In this document: positions 17,224-27,393 of the stretch, piece by piece
How the letters are laid out: the number at the start of each line of letters is the position of its first letter
Position numbering within the stretch: position 1 is the first letter of the stretch
Origin: DATFVA01 sp963811905
GTDB lineage: Bacteria > Bacteroidota > Ignavibacteria > Ignavibacteriales > Ignavibacteriaceae
Length of the DNA stretch: 64,000 nucleotides
Assembly (NCBI GenBank): GCA_963811905.1
Contig: CAWETK010000009.1
Coordinates: 263,437-327,436 of the forward strand
Direction of reading: 5' to 3'
Made by a program: the position numbers and the translations under genes
The notes under the pieces: model-generated
Databases searched by the model: none
What the model was told of the DNA's origin: nothing
What the model saw: the letters and a program-made list of their open reading frames with translations, nothing else

Positions 17224-19301
17224 ATGGAAAAGGTTAATCGTCTTGCGGGTGAAAAAAGTCCATACCTGCTTCAGCATGCTCATAACCCGGTCGACTGGTA
17301 TCCATGGGGACAAGAAGCATTTCAGCAGGCAGAAAAAGAAGATAAGCCGATCTTTCTTTCAATCGGTTATTCTACCTGCCATTGGTGTCATGTAATGGAA
17401 AAGGAATCTTTTGAAGATGAAGAAATAGCAGGAATGATGAATGAGGCTTTTATCTCGATTAAAGTCGACAGGGAGGAACGACCTGACATTGACGGAATTT
17501 ATATGTCGGTTTGCCAGATGCTGACAGGCAGCGGCGGCTGGCCTTTAACGATTATTATGACCCCTGGTAAAGAACCGTTTTTTGCGGGCACATACTTTCC
17601 AAAAGACTCAAGATTCGGCAGACAGGGATTGAAAGAAATTACCCCCCGTATAAAAGATGTATGGCAGAATAAACGTGAAGAGATAAAACGCTCAGCTTCA
17701 GAAATTGTGAAAGCTTTGAACCCTGATCCTCCAGCTTCCGGTGATGAAATTGATCTGAATATTTTTACAAAAGCTTTCAATGAATTTCGAAGAAGATTTG
17801 ATCCTGATTATGGCGGTTTCGGTTCTGCTCCTAAATTTCCATCACCTCATAATATGAACTTTCTTCTGAGGTATTATGCAAGGTTTAAGAATGATGAAGC
17901 TTTATCGATGACCGAAAAAACATTGACAGGAGATGAGAAAAGGCGGAATGTACGATCATATAGGATTTGGATTTCACCGTTATTCTACTGATAGGAAATG
18001 GCTTGTACCTCACTTTGAAAAAATGCTGTATGATCAGGCATTGCTCGCCGCCGCATATACAGAGATTTACCAGGTTAATAAAAAGGATTTGTACAAAAAT
18101 ACGGTAGATGAAATCCTTAAATATGTGTTGAGGGAAATGACTTCACCCGAGGGAGGTTTTTATTCGGCTGAGGATGCCGATAGTGAAGGTGTTGAAGGAC
18201 GGTTTTATTTGTGGACGATGGACGAGATAAACAGAATTCCGGGAGTCGACGCCGGGCTGGCTGCTGAAGTTTATAACCTGAAGGAGAACGGAAATTTTAC
18301 CGATCCCCTTAATGAAGGCGGTGGAAAGGAAAATATTTTACATCTCACGAATTCTTTTGAACAAATCGCTGAACACCGGAACATAAGTTTAAGTTTGCTT
18401 AAAGAGAAAATAGGAAACTTAAGGAGGCATTTATTTGAGCATCGTGAGAAAAGGATACATCCTTATAAAGATGATAAAATTCTGACTGACTGGAACGGAC
18501 TGATGATAACTGCTTATGCAAAGGCTTCAATGGTATTCGGCAATAATTTATATCGATGAAACTGCCGTAAAAGCTGCAGAATTTATACTGCAGGAGATTA
18601 CAGCGATCAGGATGGAAAATTATTACATAGGTATAGAAATGGAGAGGCCGGTATTACAGCAAATATTGATGATTATGCGTTTATGATTTCCGCACTGATT
18701 GATCTGTATGAAGCAACCTTTAACATTCGCTGGCTGAAATCGGCCGTTCAATTAAACGATCAGATGATTAGAATTCTTTTGGGACAATGAAAACAGCGGA
18801 TTCTTCTTTCCTCCGGTTTACGGAGAAAAACTGATTGCCAGGCAGAAAGAAATTTATGATGGTGCAATCCCCTCAGGTAATTCAATCGCCTTAATAAATC
18901 TATTAAAGTTAAGCAGGATTACTGGTAAAAGTTCTTTAGAAGAAATGGCTTTTAGAATTGTAAAGACATTTTCTGACCAGATTGCTCAAACCCCTTCTGC
19001 TTTTACTCAATCATTAACCGGACTGGATTTTGGATTCGGTGAATCACTGGAAATAGTAATTGTCGGTGATAAACAAAAAAAGGAAACAAAAGATATTATT
19101 AGTCTGCTTAATCGTGCTTTTTTGCCGAACCGGGTAATCCTTCTGAAAGAACCCGGTGATACTGAATTAAAAACTATTGCGCCGTTTACAGAATATATGA
19201 GTATGATAGACAATAAAACTAGAGTGTATATCTGTAGAAATTTTGTATGTGAAAAACCTTTTACAGACCCTGATGAAATTCAATCTTTTCTATTTAAATA
19301 A
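17224..19301 (+). pseudogene. Frameshifted DUF255/thioredoxin-domain protein (YyaL/spermatogenesis-associated protein 20-like)
   Basis: The N-terminal part (17224-17930) is the highly conserved DUF255 thioredoxin-like domain: NRLAGEKSPYLLQHAHNPVDW, then STCHWCHVMEKESF with a CxxC motif, then the VDREERPDIDGIY segment. The rest is the (alpha/alpha)6 barrel part (GGMYDHIGFGFHRYSTD, WLVPHFEKMLYDQALL, DDKILTDWNGLMITAYAKAS, DGAIPSGNSIALINLLKLSR). The reading frame changes near 17935, 18555, 18590 and 18780 and ends at 19301. All parts are in the right order and all frames together give about 690 residues, the usual family length. No function is established for the bacterial proteins. Decay is probably recent because the residues remain well conserved. 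Confidence 0.88.
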
Positions 19302-19394
19302 ATTCTCCCGCTGCCTGCAGCTATCGTGATTCCAGGTACAAATTATTATTAACGGGATTGTCATTTTTGCTTAATTTTATTTGAAGGAGCAAAG

Positions 19395-20105
19395 ATGATA
19401 AAAACTATAGAAGGAAGGAGAGGATTTATAAAGCTGGGCGGATTATTTATAGCTGCCGCAGCGTCAGGCATCGTTTTTCCGTATTCAAAGGCAATGTTAT
19501 CCGGCCCTGATAACATGGAAGAAAAGGTTTCACCTTCGGAAGATCTGATGAGAGAACATGGTGTGCTTAAAAGGATCCTGCTTATTTATGAAGAGATAAT
19601 AGACAGAATAAAGAGTAATTCTGAATTCCCTGTTAAGACGCTTTCAGATTCAGCGGAGATGATTAAAAATTTCGTTGAGGATTATCATGAAAAACTCGAG
19701 GAGGATCATCTTTTCCCGAGATTCCGGAAAGCCGGGAAACTGGTTGACCTAGTTAATACATTGCAGACACAGCACGACAGGGGAAGAATATTAACAGGAA
19801 AAATTATCTCTTTGTCTCAAAAATCAGAACTTAATGATGAAAGCAAAAAGAAAGAGCTGACAGGTTATATGTATTCTTTCATCAGGATGTACAGCCCTCA
19901 CGAAGCGAGGGAAGATACGGTGCTTTTTCCTGCTTTTAAGACTATCGTCAGCAGCAATGAATATGACTCTCTTGGCGAGGAATTTGAAAAGAAGGAGGAG
20001 CAGCTTTTCGGTGAAGACGGATTTGATAAAATGGTTGATAAAGTTGCAGGACTCGAAAAGACCCTGGGCATTTACGATTTATCTAAGTTTACACCTAAAG
20101 TATAG
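19395..20105 (+). CDS. Exported hemerythrin-like (HHE) domain protein
   Basis: The 236-residue protein begins with a twin-arginine-like signal (GRRGFIKLGG, arginines 8-9) followed by a hydrophobic stretch to about residue 35, so Tat export or anchoring is likely. The remainder is helical and carries the histidine/acidic pattern of HHE cation-binding proteins: REHG, DYHEKLEEDHLFPRF, QTQHDRGR and SPHEAREDTVLFPAF. These should bind a di-iron centre used for oxygen or nitric oxide handling or sensing. A GGAG ribosome binding site precedes the ATG. The gene is intact although both neighbours are frameshifted. It converges on the E3 gene with three bases between the stops. Confidence 0.88.
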   Translation: MIKTIEGRRGFIKLGGLFIAAAASGIVFPYSKAMLSGPDNMEEKVSPSEDLMREHGVLKRILLIYEEIIDRIKSNSEFPVKTLSDSAEMIKNFVEDYHEKLEEDHLFPRFRKAGKLVDLVNTLQTQHDRGRILTGKIISLSQKSELNDESKKKELTGYMYSFIRMYSPHEAREDTVLFPAFKTIVSSNEYDSLGEEFEKKEEQLFGEDGFDKMVDKVAGLEKTLGIYDLSKFTPKV

Positions 20106-20108
20106 ACC

Positions 20109-21531
20109 TTATTTTTTTCTTTTTGGTTTATACATATGCGTGCTCTGTCCGAAAAATGCTTCTGCTGCTTCCATTATAGTTTCTGATAATGTCGGGTGCG
20201 GATGAATGGTAAGCTTCAGATCAGTAACGTTGGCTCCCATCTCTATTGCCAGTACACCTTCAGCTATGAGTTCTCCTGCCCCCGGTCCGCAGATTCCGAT
20301 CCCGATGATCCTCTGAGATTCCGGTTCAAGGATAAGTTTCGTAACTCCGTCGCTTCGCCCTAAAGTTGTAGCTCTTCCTGAAGCTGCCCATGGGAATTTT
20401 GCAGTTTCATAGTTTATTTTTTTTTCTTTAGCCTGGTTTTCCGTTAAACCCGCCCATGCTATCTCAGGATCTGTAAATACTACTGCGGGTATAGCAAGAG
20501 GTTCAAAAGCAACTTTCTCTCCGGCTATTGTATCAACGGCAACCCTTGCCTCGTGCGAAGCTTTATGGGCAAGCATAGGTTCGCCCGACAATATCACCGA
20601 TTGCGTATATATTCTCCGCGCTGGTTTTCATTTGCTTGTCCGCAATTATCCACCCTCGCTCATTAACATTTACATGTGCATTCTCAAGTCCCAGGCCTTT
20701 CGTATAGGGTTTTCTTCCAATCGACATCAATACATAATCATACTCCTGCTCTTCTGTTCCGTTCTCAGTCTCAATTTTAACCTTAATTTTCTTACCAGCC
20801 TCTTTCATTTGAACGACTTTTGCTTTAAGGATTATTCTTTCAAATTCCTTATCAAGCTTCTTCGAGAGATGGGAAACCAGATCACGGTCGGCACCGGGAA
20901 GCAAACCCGGCATCATTTCAACTACTGAGACTTTCGTTCCAAGAGAACTATAAACGGAACCAAGTTCCAGTCCGATGTATCCGCCGCCTATAACAAGAAG
21001 TGAACCGGGGATTTCAGGAAGGTCCAGTGCGGAAGTAGAGTTTAGTAATCTTTTACTTTCAATATTAAGTGCCGGTATTGTAGCAATAACCGAACCTGTG
21101 GCTATAATAGCATTTTCAAACTGATGATTTTCAGTTGAACCGTCTGTCTTTTTAATTTCCAGGGTATTGGCATTTATGAAAGCTGCTGTTCCCTGTATGT
21201 ATTTTACTTTTCGTTGTTTTGATACAATGCCTAATCCCCCTGTTAATTGATTTACAACTTCATTTTTCCATTCCCGGAGGCGATTGACATTTATTTTGGG
21301 CTCACCGAATTCTATTCCCCAGTTCTTAGCCTCTTTTGATTCATTGATAACTTTGGCTGCATGAAGCAGGGCTTTTGAGGGTATACAACCGCGGTAGAGG
21401 CAAACCCCGCCAGGATTAATTTCTTTATCGATTAAAGTTACATCCATTCCCAGGTCGGCTGCATAGAAGGCTGCTGCATATCCGCCTGGCCCGGCTCCGA
21501 TAACTGTTACACTTTTATTTTGTGATGTCAA
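20109..21531 (-). pseudogene. lpdA: Dihydrolipoamide dehydrogenase (E3), interrupted by one apparent base insertion
   Basis: This gene encodes the flavoprotein that reoxidises the lipoyl groups of the adjacent pyruvate dehydrogenase complex with NAD+. The first frame (21531-20563) has the FAD motif GAGPGGYAAA, the redox cysteines in GGVCLYRGCIPSK, the NAD motif GGGYIGLELG and IYAIGDIVG. It then shifts and stops. A second frame continues EPMLAHKASHEARVAVDTIAG and reaches the catalytic HPHPTLSE and the proper C terminus at 20109. Reading GTCGGC instead of GTCGGGC near 20582-20588 restores one 473-residue protein. The extra base lies in a G run, so either a sequencing error or a real null mutation is possible. 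If an error, it is the last gene of the PDH operon. Confidence 0.85.
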
Positions 21532-21568
21532 TGTTCACCTGAAGTAGAATTACTATTTGTAAAAATCA

Positions 21569-22771
21569 TTATTTAGAATCATCCGGTACAATCCAGATAT
21601 TATTTTCGATCTCCAATTTTACGTCATCAATAAAAACTGCTTTGCCGGTTCCTCCGGGACGGAAATCAGTAACAATATCCACATGCTGTGCTGATTCATT
21701 AAAAATACCTTTTGATTTTAATTTGGAGATCTCAACTTTGGCATCTTCAGAGTTCTCATCATCCACATAAGCTTCCGGGTAGCTTTGCCCTATAGCTATA
21801 TGCAAAGTACCTCCGACTTTTTCAACAAATAAAGGATGTTTAAGTACTTTATCCAAACCGTTGTTCATACCGAGAGCAACTTCTCCAAGCCGGTGAGAGC
21901 CTTCGTCAGTTTCAATGATTTTCTTCAAAGCTTCGTAACCTATATCTGCTGTGTATTCCTTTATAACTCCGCCTTCAAACCTCAGATAAATTCCCTGGAT
22001 ATCCATCCCGCCCTGAAAAACAGGCAGATCTACAAATATATCTCCCTCAACAGAATTTGCATCAGGACTGGTAAAAACTTCACCGTCAGGAAAATTCCTC
22101 TCGCCGGTACATTTTATAATATTCCTTCCGGCTATGTTTAATTTAAGTTCAAGCTCCTTTTTGGTTTTAGGATGAATAGTCTGAACTCTTATCTCAGAAC
22201 TTTTTTTCAGCAGCTGATAAATATCCTCTTCAACGGTATCGAGCAGGCGGGGATCGACGGTAGACGCCCTGACAATAAAATCAGAATATTCCTTAAGGGT
22301 CATTCCTTCCATATCAGCAAAACCCTGAGTTGGAAAGAGGGTTAATACCCACGGTTTTGAAAGCCTGATTTCCTTTACCGGGGCATCAACTTTCATAACT
22401 TCCCGTAAAAGTTCATCTTTAGCACCATTAAATAAATCCGGGTTTGATACTCCGAGGATCTCAATATACTTTGTCATCGATTTATATCTATCGACATGCC
22501 ATCCCGGAACTTTATTTACCTGTTCTTTACTTCCGAACTTTGCGATCGAGTTGCCCCAAACTTTCCCGCGGTCGTTATCAGGGGCTACTATATTCAGATC
22601 CGCAATTCCCCCGGCAGCAAAAATTTTATCCTGCAAAATGCTTATCAAAGGCCAGCAGATAGCTTCTCCTTTTACCATTATTACATCATCTTTTTTAACA
22701 CCGCCTAAACTGTAGTCCAATAGATAATCTGCCCATTTTTCCAGATCACTTCCGGCTATTAAATTCTGCAT
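21569..22771 (-). CDS. M29-family aminopeptidase
   Basis: From the ATG at 22771 the product is 400 residues. The frame stays open further upstream to 22840 but would overlap the E2 gene with non-family sequence. The whole length resembles thermophilic M29 metalloaminopeptidases (AmpS/AmpT type), with the VMVKGEA-like early segment, PGWHVDRY, the ligand-bearing regions SVEGDIFVDLP, FEGGVIKEYTA, LGEVALGMNNGL and LHIAIGQSYPE, and the C-terminal HVDIVTDFRPGG. These enzymes remove N-terminal residues using two metal ions. It lies between the E2 and E3 genes on the same strand with gaps of 23 and 37 bp, so it is very probably part of the PDH operon, although a metabolic link is not evident. Confidence 0.88.
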   Translation of the reverse strand: MQNLIAGSDLEKWADYLLDYSLGGVKKDDVIMVKGEAICWPLISILQDKIFAAGGIADLNIVAPDNDRGKVWGNSIAKFGSKEQVNKVPGWHVDRYKSMTKYIEILGVSNPDLFNGAKDELLREVMKVDAPVKEIRLSKPWVLTLFPTQGFADMEGMTLKEYSDFIVRASTVDPRLLDTVEEDIYQLLKKSSEIRVQTIHPKTKKELELKLNIAGRNIIKCTGERNFPDGEVFTSPDANSVEGDIFVDLPVFQGGMDIQGIYLRFEGGVIKEYTADIGYEALKKIIETDEGSHRLGEVALGMNNGLDKVLKHPLFVEKVGGTLHIAIGQSYPEAYVDDENSEDAKVEISKLKSKGIFNESAQHVDIVTDFRPGGTGKAVFIDDVKLEIENNIWIVPDDSK

Positions 22772-22794
22772 AATATTTTTTGTATCCTGTTTGT

Positions 22795-23700
22795 TTAGAT
22801 TATCATTTTTAATGGCTGTTCCAGTGCTTCGCAGACCCACCTTAAGAACCGTGCCGCATCCGCACCGTCTATAATCCTGTGATCATATGATAATGACAGC
22901 GGCAGCATCAGCCGCGGCATCAGCCTGTTATCCTTATACACCGGCATCAGTTCACCGCGGGAAACACCAAGGATTGCTACTTCCGGCGAATTTACAATGG
23001 GAGTAAAAGATGTTCCGCCAATACCGCCAAGGTTTGTGATAGTCATACATCCGCCCTGCATTTCATCAAGAGAAATCTTCTTGTTTCTTGCTTTTTCTGC
23101 AAGCTGATTCATCTCAACTGAAATCTCTTTAAGAGTTTTTCTATCGGCATTTTTTATAACGGGAACAAGTAAACCATTTTCGGTATCTACGGCAATTCCG
23201 ATATTGAAATACTTCTTGTATATTATTTCATTTTTTTCCATATCAATACTTGAATTGAACTGAGGAAAAGTCTTCATCGCTGCTGTAATGACCTTGACAA
23301 GTATTGAGGTTACTGTAAGTTTTCCGCCTGCTTTTTCAATTTCGGGATTAAATTCTTTCCTCATTTTTTCAAGATTTGTTATATCGGCTTTATCGAATTG
23401 TGTTACGTGCGGTGTTACAGCCCAGGCATAACTTAAATGCTGCGCAGTCTTTGCTCTTATCTTACTCATTGCCTTACGGTCAATATCCCCATACTTACTG
23501 AAATCCGGCAAAGCTTCCTGTTTAATACCTACACCAATTCCCCGGGATTCAATTTCCTGGTTTATATTTTTTACAAATGCTTTAACATCATCCATCGAAA
23601 TTCTGCCATTCGGACCTGAGCCTTTAACCTTATTTATCTCGACTCCGAGTTCTCTTGCAATCCGTCTTACCGATGGAGCAGCAGGTGCGGCATTAGTCAT
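22795..23700 (-). CDS. Dihydrolipoyl acetyltransferase (E2), E3-binding and catalytic part
   Basis: This 301-residue frame holds the peripheral-subunit-binding domain (PSVRRIARELGVEINKVKG, residues 9-27, through GRISMDDVKAFV) and the acyltransferase core with the HxxxDG active site in SYDHRIIDGADAARFL near the C terminus. It corresponds to the second half of E2 of the pyruvate dehydrogenase complex, which passes acetyl groups from lipoyl arms to coenzyme A. The lipoyl domains are in the preceding frame (23693-24481), which overlaps by eight bases (ATGACTAA). Two separate coupled polypeptides or one gene broken by a small duplication are both possible. Removing one 7-bp unit of TAATGACTAATGCC would fuse them in frame. 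Confidence 0.88.
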   Translation of the reverse strand: MTNAAPAAPSVRRIARELGVEINKVKGSGPNGRISMDDVKAFVKNINQEIESRGIGVGIKQEALPDFSKYGDIDRKAMSKIRAKTAQHLSYAWAVTPHVTQFDKADITNLEKMRKEFNPEIEKAGGKLTVTSILVKVITAAMKTFPQFNSSIDMEKNEIIYKKYFNIGIAVDTENGLLVPVIKNADRKTLKEISVEMNQLAEKARNKKISLDEMQGGCMTITNLGGIGGTSFTPIVNSPEVAILGVSRGELMPVYKDNRLMPRLMLPLSLSYDHRIIDGADAARFLRWVCEALEQPLKMII

Positions 23701-24481
23701 TATCGGAGGCTGATGCTTCTATTTCACCGGGTTTAAACTCTTCCCGTTTCCCGTCAGCTTCCGGTTTTCCGGCAGCCGGCGAAACTTCCGGTTCCTTTTC
23801 CTGGATTTCAACAGCTTCCTCAACTTCCTCTTTAATTTCTTCTTCTTTATCCTCTCCGGCTTCTCCTGATTCCACTCTAACGATAGTCTGACCGACCTTC
23901 GCCTTTTCACCTTCTTTGACCATAACTTCTATTATTTTCCCGCTAATATCTGATGGAACCTCTATGGTAGCCTTGTCGGTTTCAATTTCCATTATTCCCT
24001 GGTCGGGCTCTATGGAATCTCCTTCGCTTACAAGAACTTTAATAATATCAGCTGATTCAATATTTTCCCCAAGTTCAGGAAGCTTGAATTCAACTATTTT
24101 TTTGCCTGCTTCTTTCTGTTTTACTTCTTTTTTTGGTTTTTCAGCAGCACGGGCTTTAACCTCTTTTTCCTCAACCGGCTTTTCTTCTTTCGCCGGCTCC
24201 TTTTCAACTGACTTCTTTTCTTTAGTCTTATCAGGCTGCTGTTTTCCATCTTCGATAGTGAATATTACCTGGCCGACTGTAACTTTATCTCCCGTCTTTA
24301 CTTTTACATCCTTTATTGTGCCTTTAAGTGTCGATGGAACTTCAATTGTTGCTTTATCTGTTTCAATTTCTATTACGCCCTGATCAAGATCCACATCATC
24401 GCCCGGTTTAATTAAAACATTTATTATGTCAGCCGAATCTATGTTTTCTCCTAGTTCGGGTAATTTAAATTCTGTAGCCAT
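23693..24481 (-). CDS. Dihydrolipoyl acetyltransferase (E2), double lipoyl-domain part
   Basis: This 262-residue protein consists of two lipoyl domains, each with the lipoylated lysine in EIETDKATIEVPS (about residues 38-50 and 167-179). A charged KE-rich linker of about 50 residues separates them, and a second acidic linker ends the frame. The lipoyl lysines carry the acyl intermediate between E1, E2 and E3. Such tandem lipoyl domains are normally fused to the binding and catalytic domains encoded next. The frame ends at TAA 23693-23695 just as the next ATG opens. It lies 51 bp downstream of aceE in the same operon. Confidence 0.88.
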   Translation of the reverse strand: MATEFKLPELGENIDSADIINVLIKPGDDVDLDQGVIEIETDKATIEVPSTLKGTIKDVKVKTGDKVTVGQVIFTIEDGKQQPDKTKEKKSVEKEPAKEEKPVEEKEVKARAAEKPKKEVKQKEAGKKIVEFKLPELGENIESADIIKVLVSEGDSIEPDQGIMEIETDKATIEVPSDISGKIIEVMVKEGEKAKVGQTIVRVESGEAGEDKEEEIKEEVEEAVEIQEKEPEVSPAAGKPEADGKREEFKPGEIEASASDND

Positions 24482-24532
24482 TTATTTTTCCTGATTAAAA
24501 TATTTTCAAATTTATGGGAGAACACGGTTCAT

Positions 24533-27211
24533 TTATCTATTAACAGGATTAGGTTTTCCCGGATCAACATCAAGCTGCTTTATTGCTTTTTCTACTGCAT
24601 TCATTTTAATCTTATCTTCTTTGGCAAGACCATACAGAACAGCAATCACAATATGCTTTGCATCTACTTCGAAAAAGTCTCTCAGTTCTGCCCGGCCTTC
24701 ACTTCTTCCGAAACCATCAGTTCCAAGCGACATCAAGGTTCCCGGAACCCATTTTGCAATTGAATCAGGAAGTGCTTTTACGTAATCGCTCGCTGCAACA
24801 AAAACACCTTTTTCATTTTTCAGCTGCTGGGTGATGTACGGGACTTTTGGTTTTTCTGTGGGATGAAGCATGTTCCATCTTTCAATATCCAGGGCGTCGC
24901 GTCTCAGTTCTTTATAGCTTGTTACACTCCAGACATCTGCAGCAATTTTAAATTCCTCTTCAAGTAGTTCCTGGGCTTTCAGTATTTCATTCATTATAGT
25001 TCCGCTTCCGAAAAGCTGTGCTTTCAGTTTCGCCTGTTTTTTTGTTGAAGACTTGAACTTGTACATACCTTTAACAATTCCCTCTTTTGCTCCTTTAGGC
25101 ATAGGAGGCATAGGGTAATTCTCGTTCATTACAGTCAGGTAGTAAAAAACTCTTTCCTGATCTTCATACATCCTTTTTATTCCATCTCTCACAATCACTG
25201 CTATCTCGTATGCGAATGCCGGATCATATGTAATGAGATTAGGAATTGTATATGCTAAAAGATGACTGTTGCCGTCCTGGTGCTGGAGACCTTCACCGTT
25301 GAGTGTAGTTCTTCCTGCAGTTCCGCCGATCATGAATCCTTTGCACTGCATATCCCCGGCAGCCCATACAAGATCACCCATCCGCTGGAAACCGAACATT
25401 GAGTAGTAAATAAAGAAAGGTATCATATTTATCCCGTGTGTAGCATATGCAGTACCGGCAGCAATAAAAGATGCCATTGATCCCGCTTCCGTAATTCCTT
25501 CCTCGAGGATCTGACCGTCCTGGGCTTCCTTATAATAAAGGAGACTTTCTTTATCTACGGGTTCATATAACTGACCGGCATGAGAATAAATACCTACCTG
25601 TCTGAATAATGCTTCCATACCGAAGGTTCTTGCTTCATCAGGTACTATCGGGACGATCAGCTGGCCCACTTCTTTATCTTTCAACAGTTTTGCAAGTATC
25701 CTTACAAAAACCATAGTAGTCGAAACCTCGCGTCCTTCTGTGCCTTTATAAAATTCTTCAAAAATATCTTCAGGAGGAGTTTTAATCGGACGGATATTTG
25801 TATTTCTCAGGGGTAGAAATCCTCCCAGCTCTTCTCGTCTTTCTTTCAGGTATTTCATTTCAGGACTATCTTCTCCTGGTCTGTAGAAAGGAGCACTGGG
25901 TATTTCTTCATCCGAGATCGGAATCCCAAACCTTGATCTGAATTCCTTCATCTCTTCTTCATTAAGTTTTTTCTGCTGGTGGGTTATGTTTCTGCCTTCA
26001 CCGCTCTCACCAAGTCCATAACCCTTAATAGTTTTTGCCAGTACAACTGTAGGTGAACCTTTATGTTCTACCGCAGCTTTAAATGCTGCATATACTTTCT
26101 CAGGATCATGTCCGCCGCGTTTCATTTTCTTTAGCTGTTCATTAGAAAGGTTTTTCACCATATCAAGCACATCTTCGTCTGCACCGAAAAAATGCTCACG
26201 TATATACTCACCTGATTCTACCGAATATTTCTGATATTGTCCGTCAACTACTTCTCCCATTCTCTTTACCAGTTTTCCTTCTTTATCCTTTGCAAGGAGA
26301 GGATCCCAGTCGCTGCCCCACACTACTTTTATAACATTCCAGCCAGCACCGCGGAAAATTGCCTCAAGCTCCTGGATAATCTTTCCGTTGCCTCTTACAG
26401 GACCATCGAGTCTTTGCAGGTTGCAGTTAATTACAAATATTAAGTTGTCAAGTTTTTCTCTTGCAGCAAGGCTGATGGCACCGAGTGCTTCAGGCTCGTC
26501 CGTTTCTCCGTCGCCTAAAAATGCCCAGACGTGTCCCTCGCGTTTTCTCTCAATTAAACTGCGGTCTTCCAGATAACGGTTGAACCTTGCCTGGTAGATC
26601 GCCATTATTGGTCCCAATCCCATGGAAACAGTCGGGAATTCCCAGAAGTTAGGCATCAGCCACGGATGAGGGTATGATGATAAACCGCCGGAAGGTTTAA
26701 GTTCACGTCTGAAATCTTCAAGCTGTTCAACAGTTAATCTTCCCTCCAGGAATGCCCTTGCATAAATTCCGGGAGAAGCATGTCCCTGGAAGAAAACCTG
26801 GTCTCCTTCATATTCACCCTCTTTGCCTCTGAAGAAATGATTAAAGCCGATTTCGTAAAGAGTGGCGGCCGATGCATAGGTCGAAATATGTCCGCCTATT
26901 CCGCTTTCAAGCTTATTGGCTTTAACAACCATTGCCATCGCATTCCATCGTATAAGACTTTTAATCCTTCTTTCAATTTCACGGTTTCCCGGAAATGGGG
27001 GCTGTTTCTCACGTGGAATTGTATTTATATAAGGGGTGTTCGCTGTAAATGGGATGTCAACTCCGGCTTTGTGTGCCCTTATCTGGAGCTGATGGAGGAG
27101 CTCTGTTACCCTTTCAGGCCCTCCATGTTCAAACACATAATCAAGTGAATAAAGCCATTCGCGTGTTTCAATCTCATTTAGCTCTTCTTTTTTTGTTTTT
27201 TCTTTGGCCAT
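24533..27211 (-). CDS. aceE: Pyruvate dehydrogenase E1 component, homodimeric type
   Basis: The 892-residue protein is the single-chain (AceE-type) E1 that decarboxylates pyruvate with thiamine diphosphate and acetylates the lipoyl groups of E2. The thiamine diphosphate motif is present as GDGETDEPEALGAI followed by IFVINCN (about residues 230-263). Other typical parts are NKLESGIGGHISTYASAATLYE, the GLGPIMAIYQARFNRY segment, TAGRTTLNGEGLQHQDGNSH and the C-terminal GTDGFGRSEGRAELRDFFEVD. Length matches the family. It is the first gene of the operon aceE, E2, M29 peptidase, E3. The upstream gap holds a heptamer microsatellite, and the promoter should lie between 27212 and 27390. Confidence 0.95.
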   Translation of the reverse strand: MAKEKTKKEELNEIETREWLYSLDYVFEHGGPERVTELLHQLQIRAHKAGVDIPFTANTPYINTIPREKQPPFPGNREIERRIKSLIRWNAMAMVVKANKLESGIGGHISTYASAATLYEIGFNHFFRGKEGEYEGDQVFFQGHASPGIYARAFLEGRLTVEQLEDFRRELKPSGGLSSYPHPWLMPNFWEFPTVSMGLGPIMAIYQARFNRYLEDRSLIERKREGHVWAFLGDGETDEPEALGAISLAAREKLDNLIFVINCNLQRLDGPVRGNGKIIQELEAIFRGAGWNVIKVVWGSDWDPLLAKDKEGKLVKRMGEVVDGQYQKYSVESGEYIREHFFGADEDVLDMVKNLSNEQLKKMKRGGHDPEKVYAAFKAAVEHKGSPTVVLAKTIKGYGLGESGEGRNITHQQKKLNEEEMKEFRSRFGIPISDEEIPSAPFYRPGEDSPEMKYLKERREELGGFLPLRNTNIRPIKTPPEDIFEEFYKGTEGREVSTTMVFVRILAKLLKDKEVGQLIVPIVPDEARTFGMEALFRQVGIYSHAGQLYEPVDKESLLYYKEAQDGQILEEGITEAGSMASFIAAGTAYATHGINMIPFFIYYSMFGFQRMGDLVWAAGDMQCKGFMIGGTAGRTTLNGEGLQHQDGNSHLLAYTIPNLITYDPAFAYEIAVIVRDGIKRMYEDQERVFYYLTVMNENYPMPPMPKGAKEGIVKGMYKFKSSTKKQAKLKAQLFGSGTIMNEILKAQELLEEEFKIAADVWSVTSYKELRRDALDIERWNMLHPTEKPKVPYITQQLKNEKGVFVAASDYVKALPDSIAKWVPGTLMSLGTDGFGRSEGRAELRDFFEVDAKHIVIAVLYGLAKEDKIKMNAVEKAIKQLDVDPGKPNPVNR

Positions 27212-27393
27212 CTATAAATTCCTTTTTTCAGAATTATTCCTGGGAATATCATTCTATATGGTATACCGGTATAACCGAAAACCAGTTTGTGGTGTTTTTA
27301 TTAAATAATTGATAATCAGATAGGATAACTTAATTGATTATTCAAAAAATTACAATTTTGTAAGATAATGGGGTGAAATAGAATACAGGACAG

